Part shown: in pieces, positions 22,870 through 34,898 of the stretch
How the letters are laid out: the number at the start of each line of letters is the position of its first letter
Numbering within the stretch: the stretch's first letter is position 1
Assembly (NCBI GenBank): GCA_038087015.1
Contig: JASBNA010000051.1
Coordinates: 186,001-250,000 of the forward strand
Reading direction: 5' to 3'
Origin: Cerrena zonata
Taxonomy: Eukaryota > Basidiomycota > Agaricomycetes > Polyporales > Cerrenaceae
Length of the DNA: 64,000 bases
Position numbers and translations under genes: made by a program
The notes under the pieces: model-generated
Seen by the model: only the letters and a program-made list of their open reading frames with translations
Databases searched by the model: none
Told to the model about the DNA's origin: nothing

Positions 22870-24070
22870 TGTTAATGCCTAACATGCACTGTATTGATCA
22901 TTGCTTAGTGATACATGCTCATATTACTAATCCACACTAGTAACTGCTAGCAGCGACAAAGTGGATTGATAATGAAAGTGCATTATTAAGCCTCTGATTG
23001 ATAATCAGTGAGGCTACAACACCCTTGGTCCCTCAAGACTTGCCTTATAAAGCACCTACAATACTCTCGGCACAGCTTATTAAGCTCCCCAAGTAGCTTA
23101 CAAAGCATTGGTATGGATTATGAATCATCTCTAATCCTCCCTCAAGCCTACCAATCTGCTTACTAATTCCACTCAACTACTTGTTAAGCGCTTAGCAAGC
23201 CTCAATCCTATTGGTTCACAAGACAACCCGCTTACAAACACCCCTCAAGATTGATTATGAAGGATTCCCTGGCCTAGGAAGGATTGGTAATCTGTAGAAA
23301 GTTGGTTGAGAGTAGAGCAATATGATTGGTCAAGTAGATAGTTGCACAGCCACTGCTGCAACAGTATATAAGGAGTCCCAATATCTGAGTAGAGAGCATC
23401 GATTTCCAGGTTGGTGAACAGCATCAATTCTGTATCGGTCGGGTCGACCCCCAGGTCACAGATTGTTTCACGTTCTATATCTGCTACAGTCTACACAAGA
23501 CTTGCACAGATCCCCCCCAGAACACTGCTTACTCTGACGTTGTTGCTAGTATCTCTGAATCCTACGATTGTGATTCAGGATATATCTCTATCTCTCTGAT
23601 TTCTTATCTGCAGTTGCTAAGCAAATGGCTTAGTATTGTAGATCCCAGTCCAGAATTTACCTATCTTTTTTTATTTCCAGACTTTGTTCAACTCGAGGTT
23701 GAACCTTTGTGTGCTACTGCTTTTGTGTAGTCCCTGCAAGACTACACTTAGTGCTGTTTCATCACCCATCCATGTCCACATCCACATCTCTATCTTAGGA
23801 ACTTCCATTCCTAAGATCAACTTGGTTGTTTGTATTGTACTTTGAACCTCAAATGTACTTTCTTACTTCCTTTACTCCTCCCTCTTTGGCACTTTGTCAT
23901 TGAACAAGGTACCTTTGATCAGTTACATTCTCCCCACACCCAAACGACAAGGGATATCTGGTATAAAGACTTACCCGAGACTCTCTTGAATCGTATCTTG
24001 GCTTTTAGTGTTGCAGTCTATTGATTGTAAATCCCCACACTAATTAGCCTTTATCTGATTATGACTGACA
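22870..24070 (+). mobile_element. Probable solo LTR inside the left end of the Plavaka element
   Basis: The sequence before 22,870 (TCCTAGGAC) and after 24,072 (AGATCCTTGATACAC) join to mimic the other end of the element (CTAGGACAGGTCCTTGATACAC inverted), so about 1.2 kb was inserted between them. The insert starts TGTTAATGCC and ends near TGACTGACA. It has a TATA box (AGTATATAAGG, about 23,365) followed by pyrimidine-rich sequence, as in LTR promoters and leaders. No pol genes are present. A clean 5-bp duplication is not visible, so the exact ends are uncertain. The small ORFs within are not believed. Confidence 0.5.
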
Positions 24071-24895
24071 ACAGATCCTTGATACACTCAAATTTAGTTC
24101 ATTTGCTGCTGCATCCTGAGATGTGTCTCTGTGATTTTTAGTAGACAGTTAGTACCAGTACTATATGGATAGGTGTTATCTATAGTGTTGTAATATATGA
24201 GGGAGTTCTGCATGAGCAATCTCATTATCTTTGTTTTTGCCCAGTACCAGGTCCTTGATACAGTCACATCACACCTGATCTGCCCAATTAGTGTCTATAC
24301 ATAGACAGATTATGGTCACAACATTATCTAATCTTTTTTCTGCTGCTTTCTACTAGTTAAGAACTGTATCTAACTTGGACAGTATGAGCTGTGTGACATA
24401 TTTAAGTGCATAGTATGCCTCTCAATTTGACCGGTTGAGATGTGGTACAAGAACAGCTCTACTGATATGTTAAGAAGTGACACCAGCATATACCCAACTG
24501 CTTATAATCAGTTCTCCGGAGTATCTGGTGACATAAAAATTCACTTCAAAGACTTCCCGATAGTCAAGAAATTTCACTTTTTGCCTGTTCACACATATTT
24601 TCTGGATTGTGTATTCAGAATTGTACCCAGAAACCTCAGAGTCAGTTAAATAAAGGCTATGTCGGAGATTTCCTGGCATCAATTATAACGAGGCTTGGTT
24701 GTAATCGGCTTACACTGAGTCCTGTGTCCGGTATAATCGGTTATGACTAACCGTTAAGTGCTCACATCGCGGTTGGAATCGAGTTACGATCGATACGTTC
24801 TCACTCCTGTACTCTGTCTGCTGTTTTCCCCTCCCCCTTCACCATTTATTACAGATATATCCTTTCCCTCGTAACAATAATCACACAAACTATCT

Positions 24896-27800
24896 ATGCC
24901 GAAAGAAAAGAGCACGAAATCCCAAGAGAAATGCGACATATACTTCGGTTTCTTTGATAAGAAGGGTCTTGGCCGACATCGAAAGGCCTGTGAACGATGA
25001 GAGCGGGATCGGAAAGCCGATGAGGCATTTGAGAGGGAGCTTGTAGAAAGGGGACTACAAGGTATGTCTTGATTCCCCTCTACTGTGTCAACTGGTAGTA
25101 CTAACCTGTGTCCGTTTGTACCAGCTGCTAATGCAGGACCATCATCACGTCCTGTCGATCAACCTCGATCATACAATATTGAGCGCGATCATTCATGGGG
25201 CTCAATTAATGGTGCGTGCATTATATTATATCTCTTTTGTTATGCTCACGGTTGCTAATTAATCAGTAGATGATATCTTTGACCCGGAACCCGATGTACC
25301 ACCTCTGCAACCACTTCCCCCTCAAAGTCTCCCTCACCAATGTAACCCGATCAATAGACCGTATGTCAAGGATGATATCAAAACTGAATATCATCCTTGT
25401 AGTGGCAAGGCACCCTCCGTGCAGGCATTCGATAAATACGAACGGTACAATGCTCGTAAACATGTACCTACATCTTCCGAACCGTGGCTTCCTTTTCAAA
25501 CTCGGGGAGACTTCGAAATTTCTACATTTGCTCTCAAGGCTGGGCTCAACAAAAAGCAAACAGATGCTCTTTTGAAGCTCACTCACCAATTTATCCGTAG
25601 TGAATGAATCTTGACTTTGAAAACCCACGATGAAATGTGTGGCTATTGGGAGGCAGCTTCTCACAAGCTTACCCCTGTATGTAATATTGTATAATTTTCA
25701 AAATGTAAATTAAACCAGTGTTCTGGATAGTTTGAAAAGGTGCCAATTGATGTGGACTATAAGAAAACTAAACATACCTATGATGTTTGGACCCGTTCAA
25801 TCTGGGAATGGAGTCTTGACATCCTACAGAATCCTGATCTTGAGCCATACTTTGTTTGGGATGCAGAGAAATTGTTCAAGTTCAATGGGGAAGATTTTAT
25901 TCAATTTATTGATGAGCCATGGACTGGTTCTCAGTGGTGGAAAATCCAGGTAGTAAAATTCTCTTTTCCAATGATAATTTGTCTTACAAATTTGTAGTCT
26001 CAATTGCCAAATCCTGAGGGCAAGCCACTGTGCTATATTTTATATGCTGATAAAAGCAAGCTATCTACATTTGGCTCACAAGTAGGCTATTTTGTTATTG
26101 CAAGATGTGCCAATCTTCCAACCTGGATCAGAAATGGAGAGGGTATTGGAGGTGGAAGAGTGGTTGGTTGGATACCAATTGTAAGCTTATTGAATTTGAT
26201 ATTGAATATTTCTAATCAACATTATATCAGGTTGAAGAGGAGCAACAACACAAGGGGAAGAAATCCTTTGTGGACTTCAAGTGTGTTGTATGGCATAAAT
26301 CATTTCTGAAATATTTGGAAAGTCTTAGGCCCTATGCTAAGACTGGCTTTTGGTTTCAGACAAGCCAGGGTGAAAAGCTATGCTTATTTCCCCTGGTTAT
26401 CATTTTATCTGCTGATTATGAAGAGCAGTAAGTTTTTTAATTCACTATTTGAATAACTAGTAACTTGATAATAAGATGTGTTATGGCTCTAACACGTGGC
26501 TTTGGAGGTTTATGCCCATGTCCAGTTTGTACAATTGATAAAGACAAACTGTCAGATCTTACAGTTCAAGTATCACATCGGACAGCTCTTGATGTTCTGG
26601 AGTTATCAGAGATAGCTGACTCTCTATCTCTTGCATCTGAGAGGGAAGGCTTATACAAAGAGGAGGGTCTCAGAAATGTTGAAGTGAGTTTATAAATATA
26701 TTACTTATAGCTTATTTTACTGACTTATTTTAGAATGCATTTTTTAGCATTCCATTTTCAGATCCATATGATGCCTTATCTTTTGATCGATTACATGCAA
26801 ATGCAGAGGGAAATTTTGGCAAACATTTATACCCAACTCTTCAAGGTTGTATCAAAGATATAAATCGTGAAGCATGTCAACTTGTTGACTCACAGTAAGC
26901 CCTAATTTTCAGATTGTTATTTTTCTAATATTATAATATCTAGAATGTCACAAATACCTCCCTGGCATAATCTCAATCACTTTAAGGCTATCATGGATAT
27001 TCATTTCTCAGATGGAAGCAAATATGAGGATATATCCAAGGTATAATTATAGTCATATTGTTGAATTTATTAAACTAATTAGATTTAGGTTATTATCTTT
27101 GTTACACATAATGTGATCCTACAGCAAAACAAATCAGCTTATTTGCTCCTTTGTTGTCTACGTATATATCTGGTGATAGATATGTATGCAGCATTGGAAG
27201 TTCATACTGAAACAACCTTACTTGCTGGTGAAGAAGCTCTCAGAAAATTTGATTTACTTATGAAGGTAAATTATTAAAATATGCTTATTTATAGTTTAAC
27301 TAACTTATGCCTTTAGAAATATATTGCTAGCTGTGCTGAGGATGATAAGCCAAAGGACTGGAACTTTCCCAAATATCATGCACTTAAACATCTCTTTCAA
27401 GATATTCGGGCAAAAGGTTGTACACGAAATTACAACACAAAACCTAATGAAAAATGCCATGGTCTATTTAAGAAGGCCTATCAACGTCAGACCAATAAGA
27501 AAGAAGTAGAGGGTCAGGTAAATTTATTCTGGTTTGATATTTATTTTATTTTCTAATTAACTTTAATATAATCATTTATAGCTTCTCAGACTAGACCATT
27601 GGTCTGTGGTCTCTGCTTATATCAAGGATAGGATCAAATCCCTTGATGATTTTATCAAATCTCAAGAGGATGAGGAATCTGAAAATGGTCCCAATGATAT
27701 TACCCAACATATCATTCTTGGTTCTCCAGATCCTTCTACCACTTTTTCTAATTTGGAGGCACTTTATTCAAGCAATAGTGCTTTCAGAAATTTCAGGAAA

Positions 27801-28381
27801 AAACTCAATAATTTTCTTAATATCTTTTTACCAGCTTTATCCATTCCACTTCCAGACAATAGGAAAATTCACTTTAACCCTGATAACAAGGTATTTTTTT
27901 AGAAGGTTAAAACTATACCAATATCTAATCTTTTATTTAGATCACAAGGTGCAAGTTTCTCAAGGTTAACTATGAAAGCATGGTTAGCTGGAAAATATGC
28001 ACTGATTTACTACGCTGCAACCCCAATTTTCAAGAAAAACCAAGATATGATTATATTATGGTTGATACTGGACAAGGTCACATTTATGCTCAGTTACTGT
28101 ATATGTTTAAGTGTACTGTGGGTGACAACTTATATCCCCTTGCACTTATTCATCCTTACGATGCTGGAATTCCTGGACCAAGATGTCGAAAGGACAAGGA
28201 TTTGGAATTGAGGCGAATATGGCCTAAGCCCCAAATTGAATCAGAGTTTATTTCACTTCATTCAGTTATCCAGGGTGCATTGGTTGTATCAGATTTTGAA
28301 ACAAACACTGACTATTTTGTTGTAGATACCCTAGATACAGATATGTTTTTGAGACTGAGACCTAAAACTATTTCTATGTAA
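24896..28381 (+). pseudogene. Plavaka transposase, multi-exon, with in-frame stops
   Basis: This is a transposase of the fungal Plavaka group (CACTA-related DNA transposons). The first ATG (24,896) opens an exon with an N-terminal zinc-finger-like motif (CDIYFGFFDKKGLGRHRKAC). Later exons, split by many short GT-AG introns, include TYDVWTRSIWEWSLDIL, the hallmark LYADKSKLSTFGSQVGYFVI, RNGEGIGGGRVVGW, RGFGGLCPCPVC, and the C-terminal VDTGQGHIYAQLLYMF and VVDTLDTDMFLR. It stops at 28,379-28,381. Two TGA codons interrupt it, at 24,998-25,000 (CER-stop-ERDR) and 25,605-25,607, both where CGA is the likely ancestor. Otherwise frames and splice sites are intact. The full set of landmarks is present, but this copy should not give full-length protein unless the stops are read through or are sequence errors. 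Confidence 0.85.
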
Positions 28382-28852
28382 TATTGTTGTTAGATTATAA
28401 TTTTGATTATATCATTTATTTCATTAAAAATAATATACTATCTCAATCACAGTACAGAACTACATTAGAGTACATAGTATTGACAGAAACAGAGATATCC
28501 AGATAATTCTGGGGTCTAAAATCTATCTATCATATTGCTTGTAATATATCTCTTGTTTATATACCTCACCCTAGAATTATCTGAATATCTCAGGAGAGAT
28601 CCAATAGTTACTGGATTTTATCTGAAAGCTACATATATTTTGTGTATGCAAGAAGGTAGCACAGCATATGTCAAGATAAACACCCTATCATGGCATGGTA
28701 AGGCATGAGTTGTTATGATGTAAAAGTTTGCAGCAAGGCAATGGTGCGGTTAAAGCATGGTGGCCATGATGGCACCATATATACTATGCATACTGCCAGC
28801 TATCAAAGCTGAGTACATCATCCCCAAGTCTTCTGTCCGACTGTTACTCACA
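28382..28852. other. Spacer between the two Plavaka genes
   Basis: About 470 bp, mostly AT-rich, with no clear coding content. An open frame just upstream of 28,853 has no family features. It presumably contains the terminator of the transposase and the promoter of the next gene. Confidence 0.4.
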
Positions 28853-30698
28853 ATGCCACCTCAGAACTTGCAGCAAGTTGCTCGAGCTAACTCCAACCAA
28901 CCCTCTGAGCCAGAGGAAGGACCAGAGATTTCTGACACTGAGTCTGTTGTGGATCTTCAGCGACGGATCTCAACTTTGGATCTCGCTCTTCAGTCTCAGG
29001 CAGCAACCGAGGCTGACCTTCGAGAAGTAAGTAATACAATATTTTAATAATATTGGTATTTATCTGTTAACGTTAATGAAACGAGGCCCTCAAACACTCA
29101 CAACTTCTTAACATTACGTTGGTGAATAAACTTCGTGAGCGTAATGAGGAGATCGACCGGCTCAAAGCCAACCAACGACAATGCGGCTGTGGCAAAGCAT
29201 CCACAGTCCCCACCCTTGTTCAACACGAAGACGATATCAAGCGGAAAGCAAAGCAATTTGCCGTTATGCATGAGCTTTGGTTAGATAATGAGGTATTTCA
29301 GAAACTAAGGCCAGGACCGATGACCGTGAAAGACCGGTATGCTAGTTAACAAGCAAGGATACAAGGCATCACCCTACAGCTCTATGAATTCCTTCCGGAA
29401 CACTTTCATGAGTTATTACTTCGACACAAACAGTTTGGAAAAATAGTAAGTTCAATTTTTATTGAATTATATGTATATATTTATCTCCATGTCTACTCTA
29501 GTTTCAGCAGGCTGCAAGCAGTGGACGTGCAAGCCATCTCAACACCCTACGACAGGCTCTTCCCACCATTCTGGACATGCCGTCTCAGCTTTTCGCGCTT
29601 GGTAACACTGAGCGAAGCAAATCCCCTGCTTTGCAGGCACTCCTCAAACGGGATCCAAACTCAAACACTTATCCCACATATCCCCCGATCTTATTCCCCA
29701 AAGATGCCGATGGCAAGATGCCAAAACTCTTTCATAGTGTACCACTTATGAAGGTATGTACATTTTACTCATAGCCGGAATCAACTGCCACCACTGACAT
29801 CCCACCTTCAGGCTCTACAGGTGATTCTTTTCGGAGCCAGCTCGTTGACCAACCCCGGGTGCGCAAAACATGACACGAACGGCAAGATATGGGGAGTAAC
29901 ATCGGTCTCAAGTGGGGCAATCGCAGGTGTTGCAATATTGGTCAGTGCAGATATTCAATATTTTTTCGAACATCCGGGACTATTTTCCTACTAGGTACGC
30001 TTTATTCTCTCACCCGACAAGAAATTTGAGGCCGTTGGCGGAAAGTCAGGCATCAAATATGCTGCACAGTATACAAAATATAAGGAATTGCTCGATAAGG
30101 GACTCACTGATCCCAACAATACTCAAATCCGTAACCTCATCGTCACTTGGAACCGCAATGTATTTGCGAGGGAACACCGTACCACTTCAACAGCCCCTCC
30201 CGAAACGGACAGTGAACCCGACGCTGACGATATCCTCCTTGCAATGCAAGAAACCGAAAATATTGAAGATAACATGACACGCATCAACGATAATGGAGCG
30301 GATATCAACAATGACCATATCGATGATATGTACACTGCCAATCCATTCAACAACCGCGATGTTGAAACAGAGGTGATCGAGCCACCTGCTCCTCATTCAA
30401 TCCCTCGGTTTGCCCAGAGTTCTGCCTTAGCTCAGAATACTGCAGGTATATTTTAAGAACCTCCAAATTAATAGTATTAACATTGCTATATACAGGGTCC
30501 TCTTGACGTTCCATACCGCCCGCAAACCCTGCTACACCTCAGCCCTCCCCTTCCCTCGATCCTCCTCGGCGATCGGTTCACAATCAAGCATCAGTCGAAG
30601 ATGCTGATAATGAAGATTCCGAGGCTCCTGCCTCAGCCAAACGAGGCCGTGGTGGGCGACCAACATGTACTACAGCCGGTCATGGTCGCAAGCGTTGA
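28853..30698 (+). pseudogene. Second gene of the Plavaka element: coiled-coil/AT-hook protein of an agaricomycete family of unknown function
   Basis: ATG at 28,853 begins MPPQNLQQVARANS, followed by a predicted coiled coil (SVVDLQRRISTLDLALQSQ, then KLRERNEEIDRLKANQR). The core reads ALQVILFGASSL, WGVTSVSSGAIAGVAIL, VRFILSPDKKFEAVG and SGIKYAAQYTKYKELLDKG. This pattern is common in hypothetical agaricomycete proteins, which I believe are the DUF6698-like group (from memory, unverified). The C-terminus is acidic and ends with a basic KRGRGGRPT motif like an AT-hook. Six exons are joined by good splice sites. Two stops interrupt it: TAA at 29,347-29,349 and TGA just after the last intron (about 30,507). 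Its position within the transposon ends suggests an accessory DNA-binding protein; that role is inference. Confidence 0.65.
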
Positions 30699-31199
30699 AG
30701 TTGTCACACCGCTCTCACGCTCGTGAGATCATGCAGCGCTGTCCTCGTTCTCGTGCATAAAGGAGAGGAGAGGAGTCAGTTGTGTCCGTGCAACTTAGTG
30801 ATATTGGGAGTTTTGCTGAGGGTTTTCTACGGTATTTGCAAGTGAGTCTTGAGTCCACCTCAAACTTTGTGTCTTCTACTATCAGTGTGCATGGAAGGCA
30901 TGTCTTTTGTAGGTTTCATGATGATTTTCTCTGTAGTTCTGCAATGTATTCCAGTTTCTTTTGTTTCGCTTTTGGGACCAAGTACCCTATATATTAATCC
31001 GCAAAGTGTAGCTAGAACTTGAGTAAGTAGTCTACCTGTTATTATGCCTATAAGTTTATCTCTCCTTCTTTGTGTAGTCGCTAGTTCGAATCCCTGCTTT
31101 GCAAACTGACAAATTACAATACACTGGTAATCCAACAATAATAACCAAGCACATGGTAATAAGCCACAACTGCTGTTTTTTTATCTAATCTTCGCTGAC

Positions 31200-31500
31200 C
31201 TGGCTATAACCAGACCCTTGGCTGCAATATGTTATAATCACCGTTATAACCAATGCGATCGGTGGTTGTAACCTGGGCGGTAATGTTCATTATAACCAAC
31301 AATGTTCTAATTATATTACATTATGATGGGCCTATGTCATTAGGGAGTTACAACAAATAATAACTTATTATAAGTAATTTTCAAAAGTTCCGACATAGAT
31401 ATGATAGCAGTATGTAGGTTATAAATTTGTAGCCAGAAGAACCAGGCAACAAGATGTCAGACTGGGGTGTATCAAGGACTGGGGGTGTATCAAGGACCTG
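31200..31500. repeat. Right subterminal repeats and inverted end of the Plavaka element
   Basis: Multiple variants of the GGTTATAA/TTATAACC motif occur at 31,200-31,310, as on the left at 24,680-24,780. Next to the end, TGTATCAAGGAC is present twice (about 31,469 and 31,486). It matches inverted TCCTTGATACA copies at about 24,076 and 24,251. Such subterminal arrays are typical transposase-binding regions of CACTA-related elements. Confidence 0.6.
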
Positions 31501-31510
31501 TCCTAGACTG

Positions 31511-32097
31511 TACATACTTCTTATGGCTACCAGGTGTCATTTTCTGAGCTCTATCTGATGATATATACATTACTTCCAATAATCTTGAAAGTGAGTCTCT
31601 GTTTCACTTTTTCTCCAAAAATATATATTGTTTAACATATCTCTCTATCAATTTTAACCAGATCACCTTTTTTCTACTTCTACTATGCTCTATTTCTTAG
31701 GCTTTACTTATTGACATTATTTATATAACAATTGAGTGAGGTTTGCTATAATTTCATATCTTTGCAATTACCAGAGCTCATATGGCCAATCCCACTCTAG
31801 GATTCAACAAGCACCCAGTTTTCCCACACTCAACCCAAATCTCAATTTTGCTCATATCTCAACATTCTCTCTATCAACTCATTTTGCTTTTAGAAGTTGA
31901 CTTATAGTACAAACTTTGAGTTGTTCAATAGTCAAGTTTTGAGAGCAAAAGATGTAGTGGTTGTGAAGATTATGAGATAAACAAAATTCCCTCTAAACCC
32001 TAGACTAGGGCTAGATAGCAGTTTCACATTATGGTACAAGTGCCCCAGCAAAGTTCAGACAAGAAAAATGATACCTTTATACCTCAGGAATTGTAAT
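31511..32097 (+). repeat. Repeat R, orientation B (copy 4, second half)
   Basis: This resumes the copy interrupted at 22,683 and mirrors 15,905-16,490. It includes CTCTAAACCCTAGACTAGGG and the end ACCTCAGGAATTGTAATGATAG. It is non-coding. Confidence 0.85.
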
Positions 32098-32625
32098 GAT
32101 AGATTTAATTAAATAATAATGTTGTGACAGAGAAGGGTAAGAGATAAGGACAAGTAAGAAGTATAAGTAAAAAGAGCTTAGAAAATGAAGTATGGTAGCA
32201 ACAGAAAGGAGGTGATTTGGATATAAATTGAGAAAGATATAGAGCAAACAACATATATTTTAGGAGAAAAAGCAGAATATGATATGCTTTTGAACCTTAT
32301 TGGTGATATTATAGAGACTGTTGGATAGAGTTCAAAAAATAAAGCCTGGTAGCAAAAGAAAGCATATGATTTGAATAAAAACTGGGGGAGCTATGAGGAG
32401 AATAATATATAAGATGAATATTATAGTAGAATATTACTATATATGATATGTTTTCTGTCTTATATAAGCAAAAATATGAGTTGTATTCTCAGATTTCACT
32501 TTGCTAATGGGTGCTTAAAACTGGCTATTATATAAGTGCATTAGTCTATATATAGATGTGCCACAAACAAATATAGATAAATAATAATATAGTTAACTAA
32601 GCATTTATAACCTAACAATGCATAT
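32098..32625 (-). repeat. Repeat R, orientation A (copy 5)
   Basis: This starts with TTTAATTAAATAATAATGTTGTGACAG (compare 20,615-20,640) and ends with AGATAAATAATAATATAGTTAACTAAGC. It matches 20,640-20,996 and 17,040-17,510. With 38,757-39,200 it forms an inverted pair around a 6.1-kb interior. Confidence 0.8.
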
Positions 32626-34411
32626 TGGATCCCAGGCTGGGGTCAGTTAGCCCACAAAAGGCAAGTTGCCAAATATAAATAATCAAATATTGCTGTCTAT
32701 TTCTATTTTGAATCCCCTCAAAAGTTTCAAATCCACTGGTATTTTTGCACAATATGTGATTTTAAATCCCCCTATATAATTGTATATAACAGTTTACATA
32801 AATGGAACCCCTCTTTACAACATATAGCTTCAAATCTCCTCATTTACATTCTCATGTTTTTATCTGCTCATTTTACTGAAGGAAAACAAATTAATACAAG
32901 AATTCTAGACTTGCCAAATCTAACTGATATAGGTTAACTCCTCTTTGTCAATACAAAAAATATTGCTAAATGATATATGCAACAGCTCATCAAGCAACTG
33001 ACTTTTAAAGAGACCATATATATTGTATTCTTTCTACTATATCTGTCTATCTTATAAATGACCAGGGCAGCTAGAAAATAAAATACCACCTTACAAAATA
33101 CCGCCCTGGTCTAAGTAACTTGAGCAATTAGCAGGATGCTAATATTATATGTATGCATCTATATATAGTATATATCTATCTGATTTTATTTAAGAGACCT
33201 CAACCTCTTATTATAAAACACAAAAGGTGAGTATATGCAATTTTATCTTTTTCAAAAGTACTATTAATTTACATATAATCAGCTATTACTATTACTGACT
33301 TGTCAGATGAAAACACTAATTTAATATATTCATACTACACTATTAATTTATTAATCCACTCATTTACCTCTATGTAAGTAACTAAGAGTGCCACAAAAGC
33401 CAGCTCCAAGTGAGTTCAAGTTAACAACAATAATGATGATGAAGATCACAATAGCAAAACAACCAAGATCATTAAAAAGAGCCAGACTAAGAAAAAGGCT
33501 CTAAAAGTGAAACTAAAGGCAAGGCTTCTTTTCAATTGTCTTTTATGCTCACATCCTCATCTATTCTCATTACAGAAAGCTCCTATAAGTAGCAGTGTTG
33601 CTAAAGTATTCTCCCTTTTCTTATTCTTGTCATTATCTCATGTTTCCTTTGCTAGCCTAACAACTTCTAGTTTGACCTTTTATATATAAGTCTCCTTCTT
33701 TCTATACCTATCTCTCTCTCTATCGCTCCTCATTTACTAGTTCACAACTAATTACATAGAAGCATTTAGTTAAGCTGCCTTGATAACAGCACCCTTTCTA
33801 AATACAAACTATCATACTTGCATGCACATTTAGCTCTTCCATGTGCATACCACAATGTTACTTACCAACATACTTAAAAAAGCTATTAACAAACTTGATC
33901 AATGATTCTTTATCTTTCTGAAGCCTCAGACTTAGACTCACAACTGTATACTTTTAGAATCAGATGTTCATACCTCTTTACTTTAGAATTAATACATAGC
34001 ATTTGTACTATTGATATCAAATGAAAATTGGTATTTATATACAATACCCAGGTACTTTATTCTCTGTCTCAGACCCACTTACAGATATACTTTTGTATTT
34101 GGTTTGCCATAAGGATATTCATGCTGTGTACGGAGATATTATTTATCAACTCTCAAAAACCAGTATCTAACTATCAGCTTTATGTCTCCTGACAATATAT
34201 CCTCAGTCAATAGTGCATCTTCTATATAGTTAGTTAGAAGCCAGCACAATTTCAATGTTCTCATCCTTTTTTAAAAAGTGTAAGAATCTCTTTTGACCTC
34301 TGATATTTTACTGGCTTGAGGTTTTGCTAATAAGAATATACAAGCAGTATATAAAGATATTTTCTATAGAGAATTGACCAATCTATTAACACTGGTTACA
34401 TTGCATCTCTA
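32626..34411. other. AT-rich decayed tract within the R inverted pair
   Basis: No gene can be supported. A basic, lysine-rich frame at about 33,400-33,540 (TKIIKKSQTKKKALKVKLKA) looks like the nuclear-localisation or DNA-binding start of a lost element gene, but cannot be assigned. Confidence 0.4.
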
Positions 34412-34898
34412 CACTAGGTATAATACAGAATTTTTGGGTATAAAAGAGCAAGAAAAGATTTTAGAAAAAGTTCTAGTTTTTTTACCAGATTTTGCACTCT
34501 AAAAAATTAAAAAAGATTCAGAATAGTTGTAAAATTTTTTTCAGTTAAAGAAGATAAAAGAATTCAGAATCTTTGGTCTCATGAAAACTTCTATCACTTA
34601 ACTTACAGACTCATTGATCTATTTACTAGTTAAATTATAGCTATATTATACTGTCAGTAAGTAAGTTAACAAGTTAACAAGTTGATTTGTAAACTAATAG
34701 ACTAATTTATTCAGTGATAGAGAATTTTATAAGATCAAAGATTCTATCCTTTTATCTTCTTTAACTGCAGAAGATTCTACAACTATTCTAAATCTTTTTT
34801 GATTTTTTAGAGTGCAAAATCTAGTAAAAAAGCTAGGACTTTTTTTAAAAATCTTTTCTTGCTTTTTTATATTAAAAAATTCTGTATTATATCTAGTA
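34412..34898. mobile_element. MITE family B, copy 3
   Basis: A 487-bp copy from CACTAGGTATAATACAGAA to the inverted ATATCTAGTA, with mutated ends. The internal arms match the other two B copies. No target duplication is recognisable. Confidence 0.75.

Larger units (their letters stand above)
22684..31510 (+). mobile_element. Plavaka-type DNA transposon, about 8.8 kb, inserted into repeat R
   Basis: The limits come from comparison with uninterrupted R copies. The ends read CAATCTAGGA and, inverted, CAGTCTAGGA, flanked by TA on both sides (22,682-22,683 and 31,511-31,512). Inside, CAGGTCCTTGATACA at 24,248-24,262 is matched by its inverse at 31,486-31,500. Both subterminal regions (24,680-24,780 and 31,200-31,300) carry variants of GGTTATAA/GGTTGTAA. 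The element holds a Plavaka transposase gene (24,896-28,381) and a second gene (28,853-30,698), both on the plus strand, and an apparent solo LTR near the left end. It is far less decayed than its surroundings, which marks it as a late arrival. The exact left end could instead be near 22,861. Confidence 0.7.

Noticed and set aside
30123..30396. Minus-strand ORFs opposite the second Plavaka gene
   Set aside because: They are shadows of the spliced plus-strand gene, which has consistent splice sites and family features.
31060..31110. tRNA-like B box (AGTTCGAATCC)
   Set aside because: The T-arm stem does not pair and no A box or cloverleaf can be built upstream; treated as chance within the Plavaka element.
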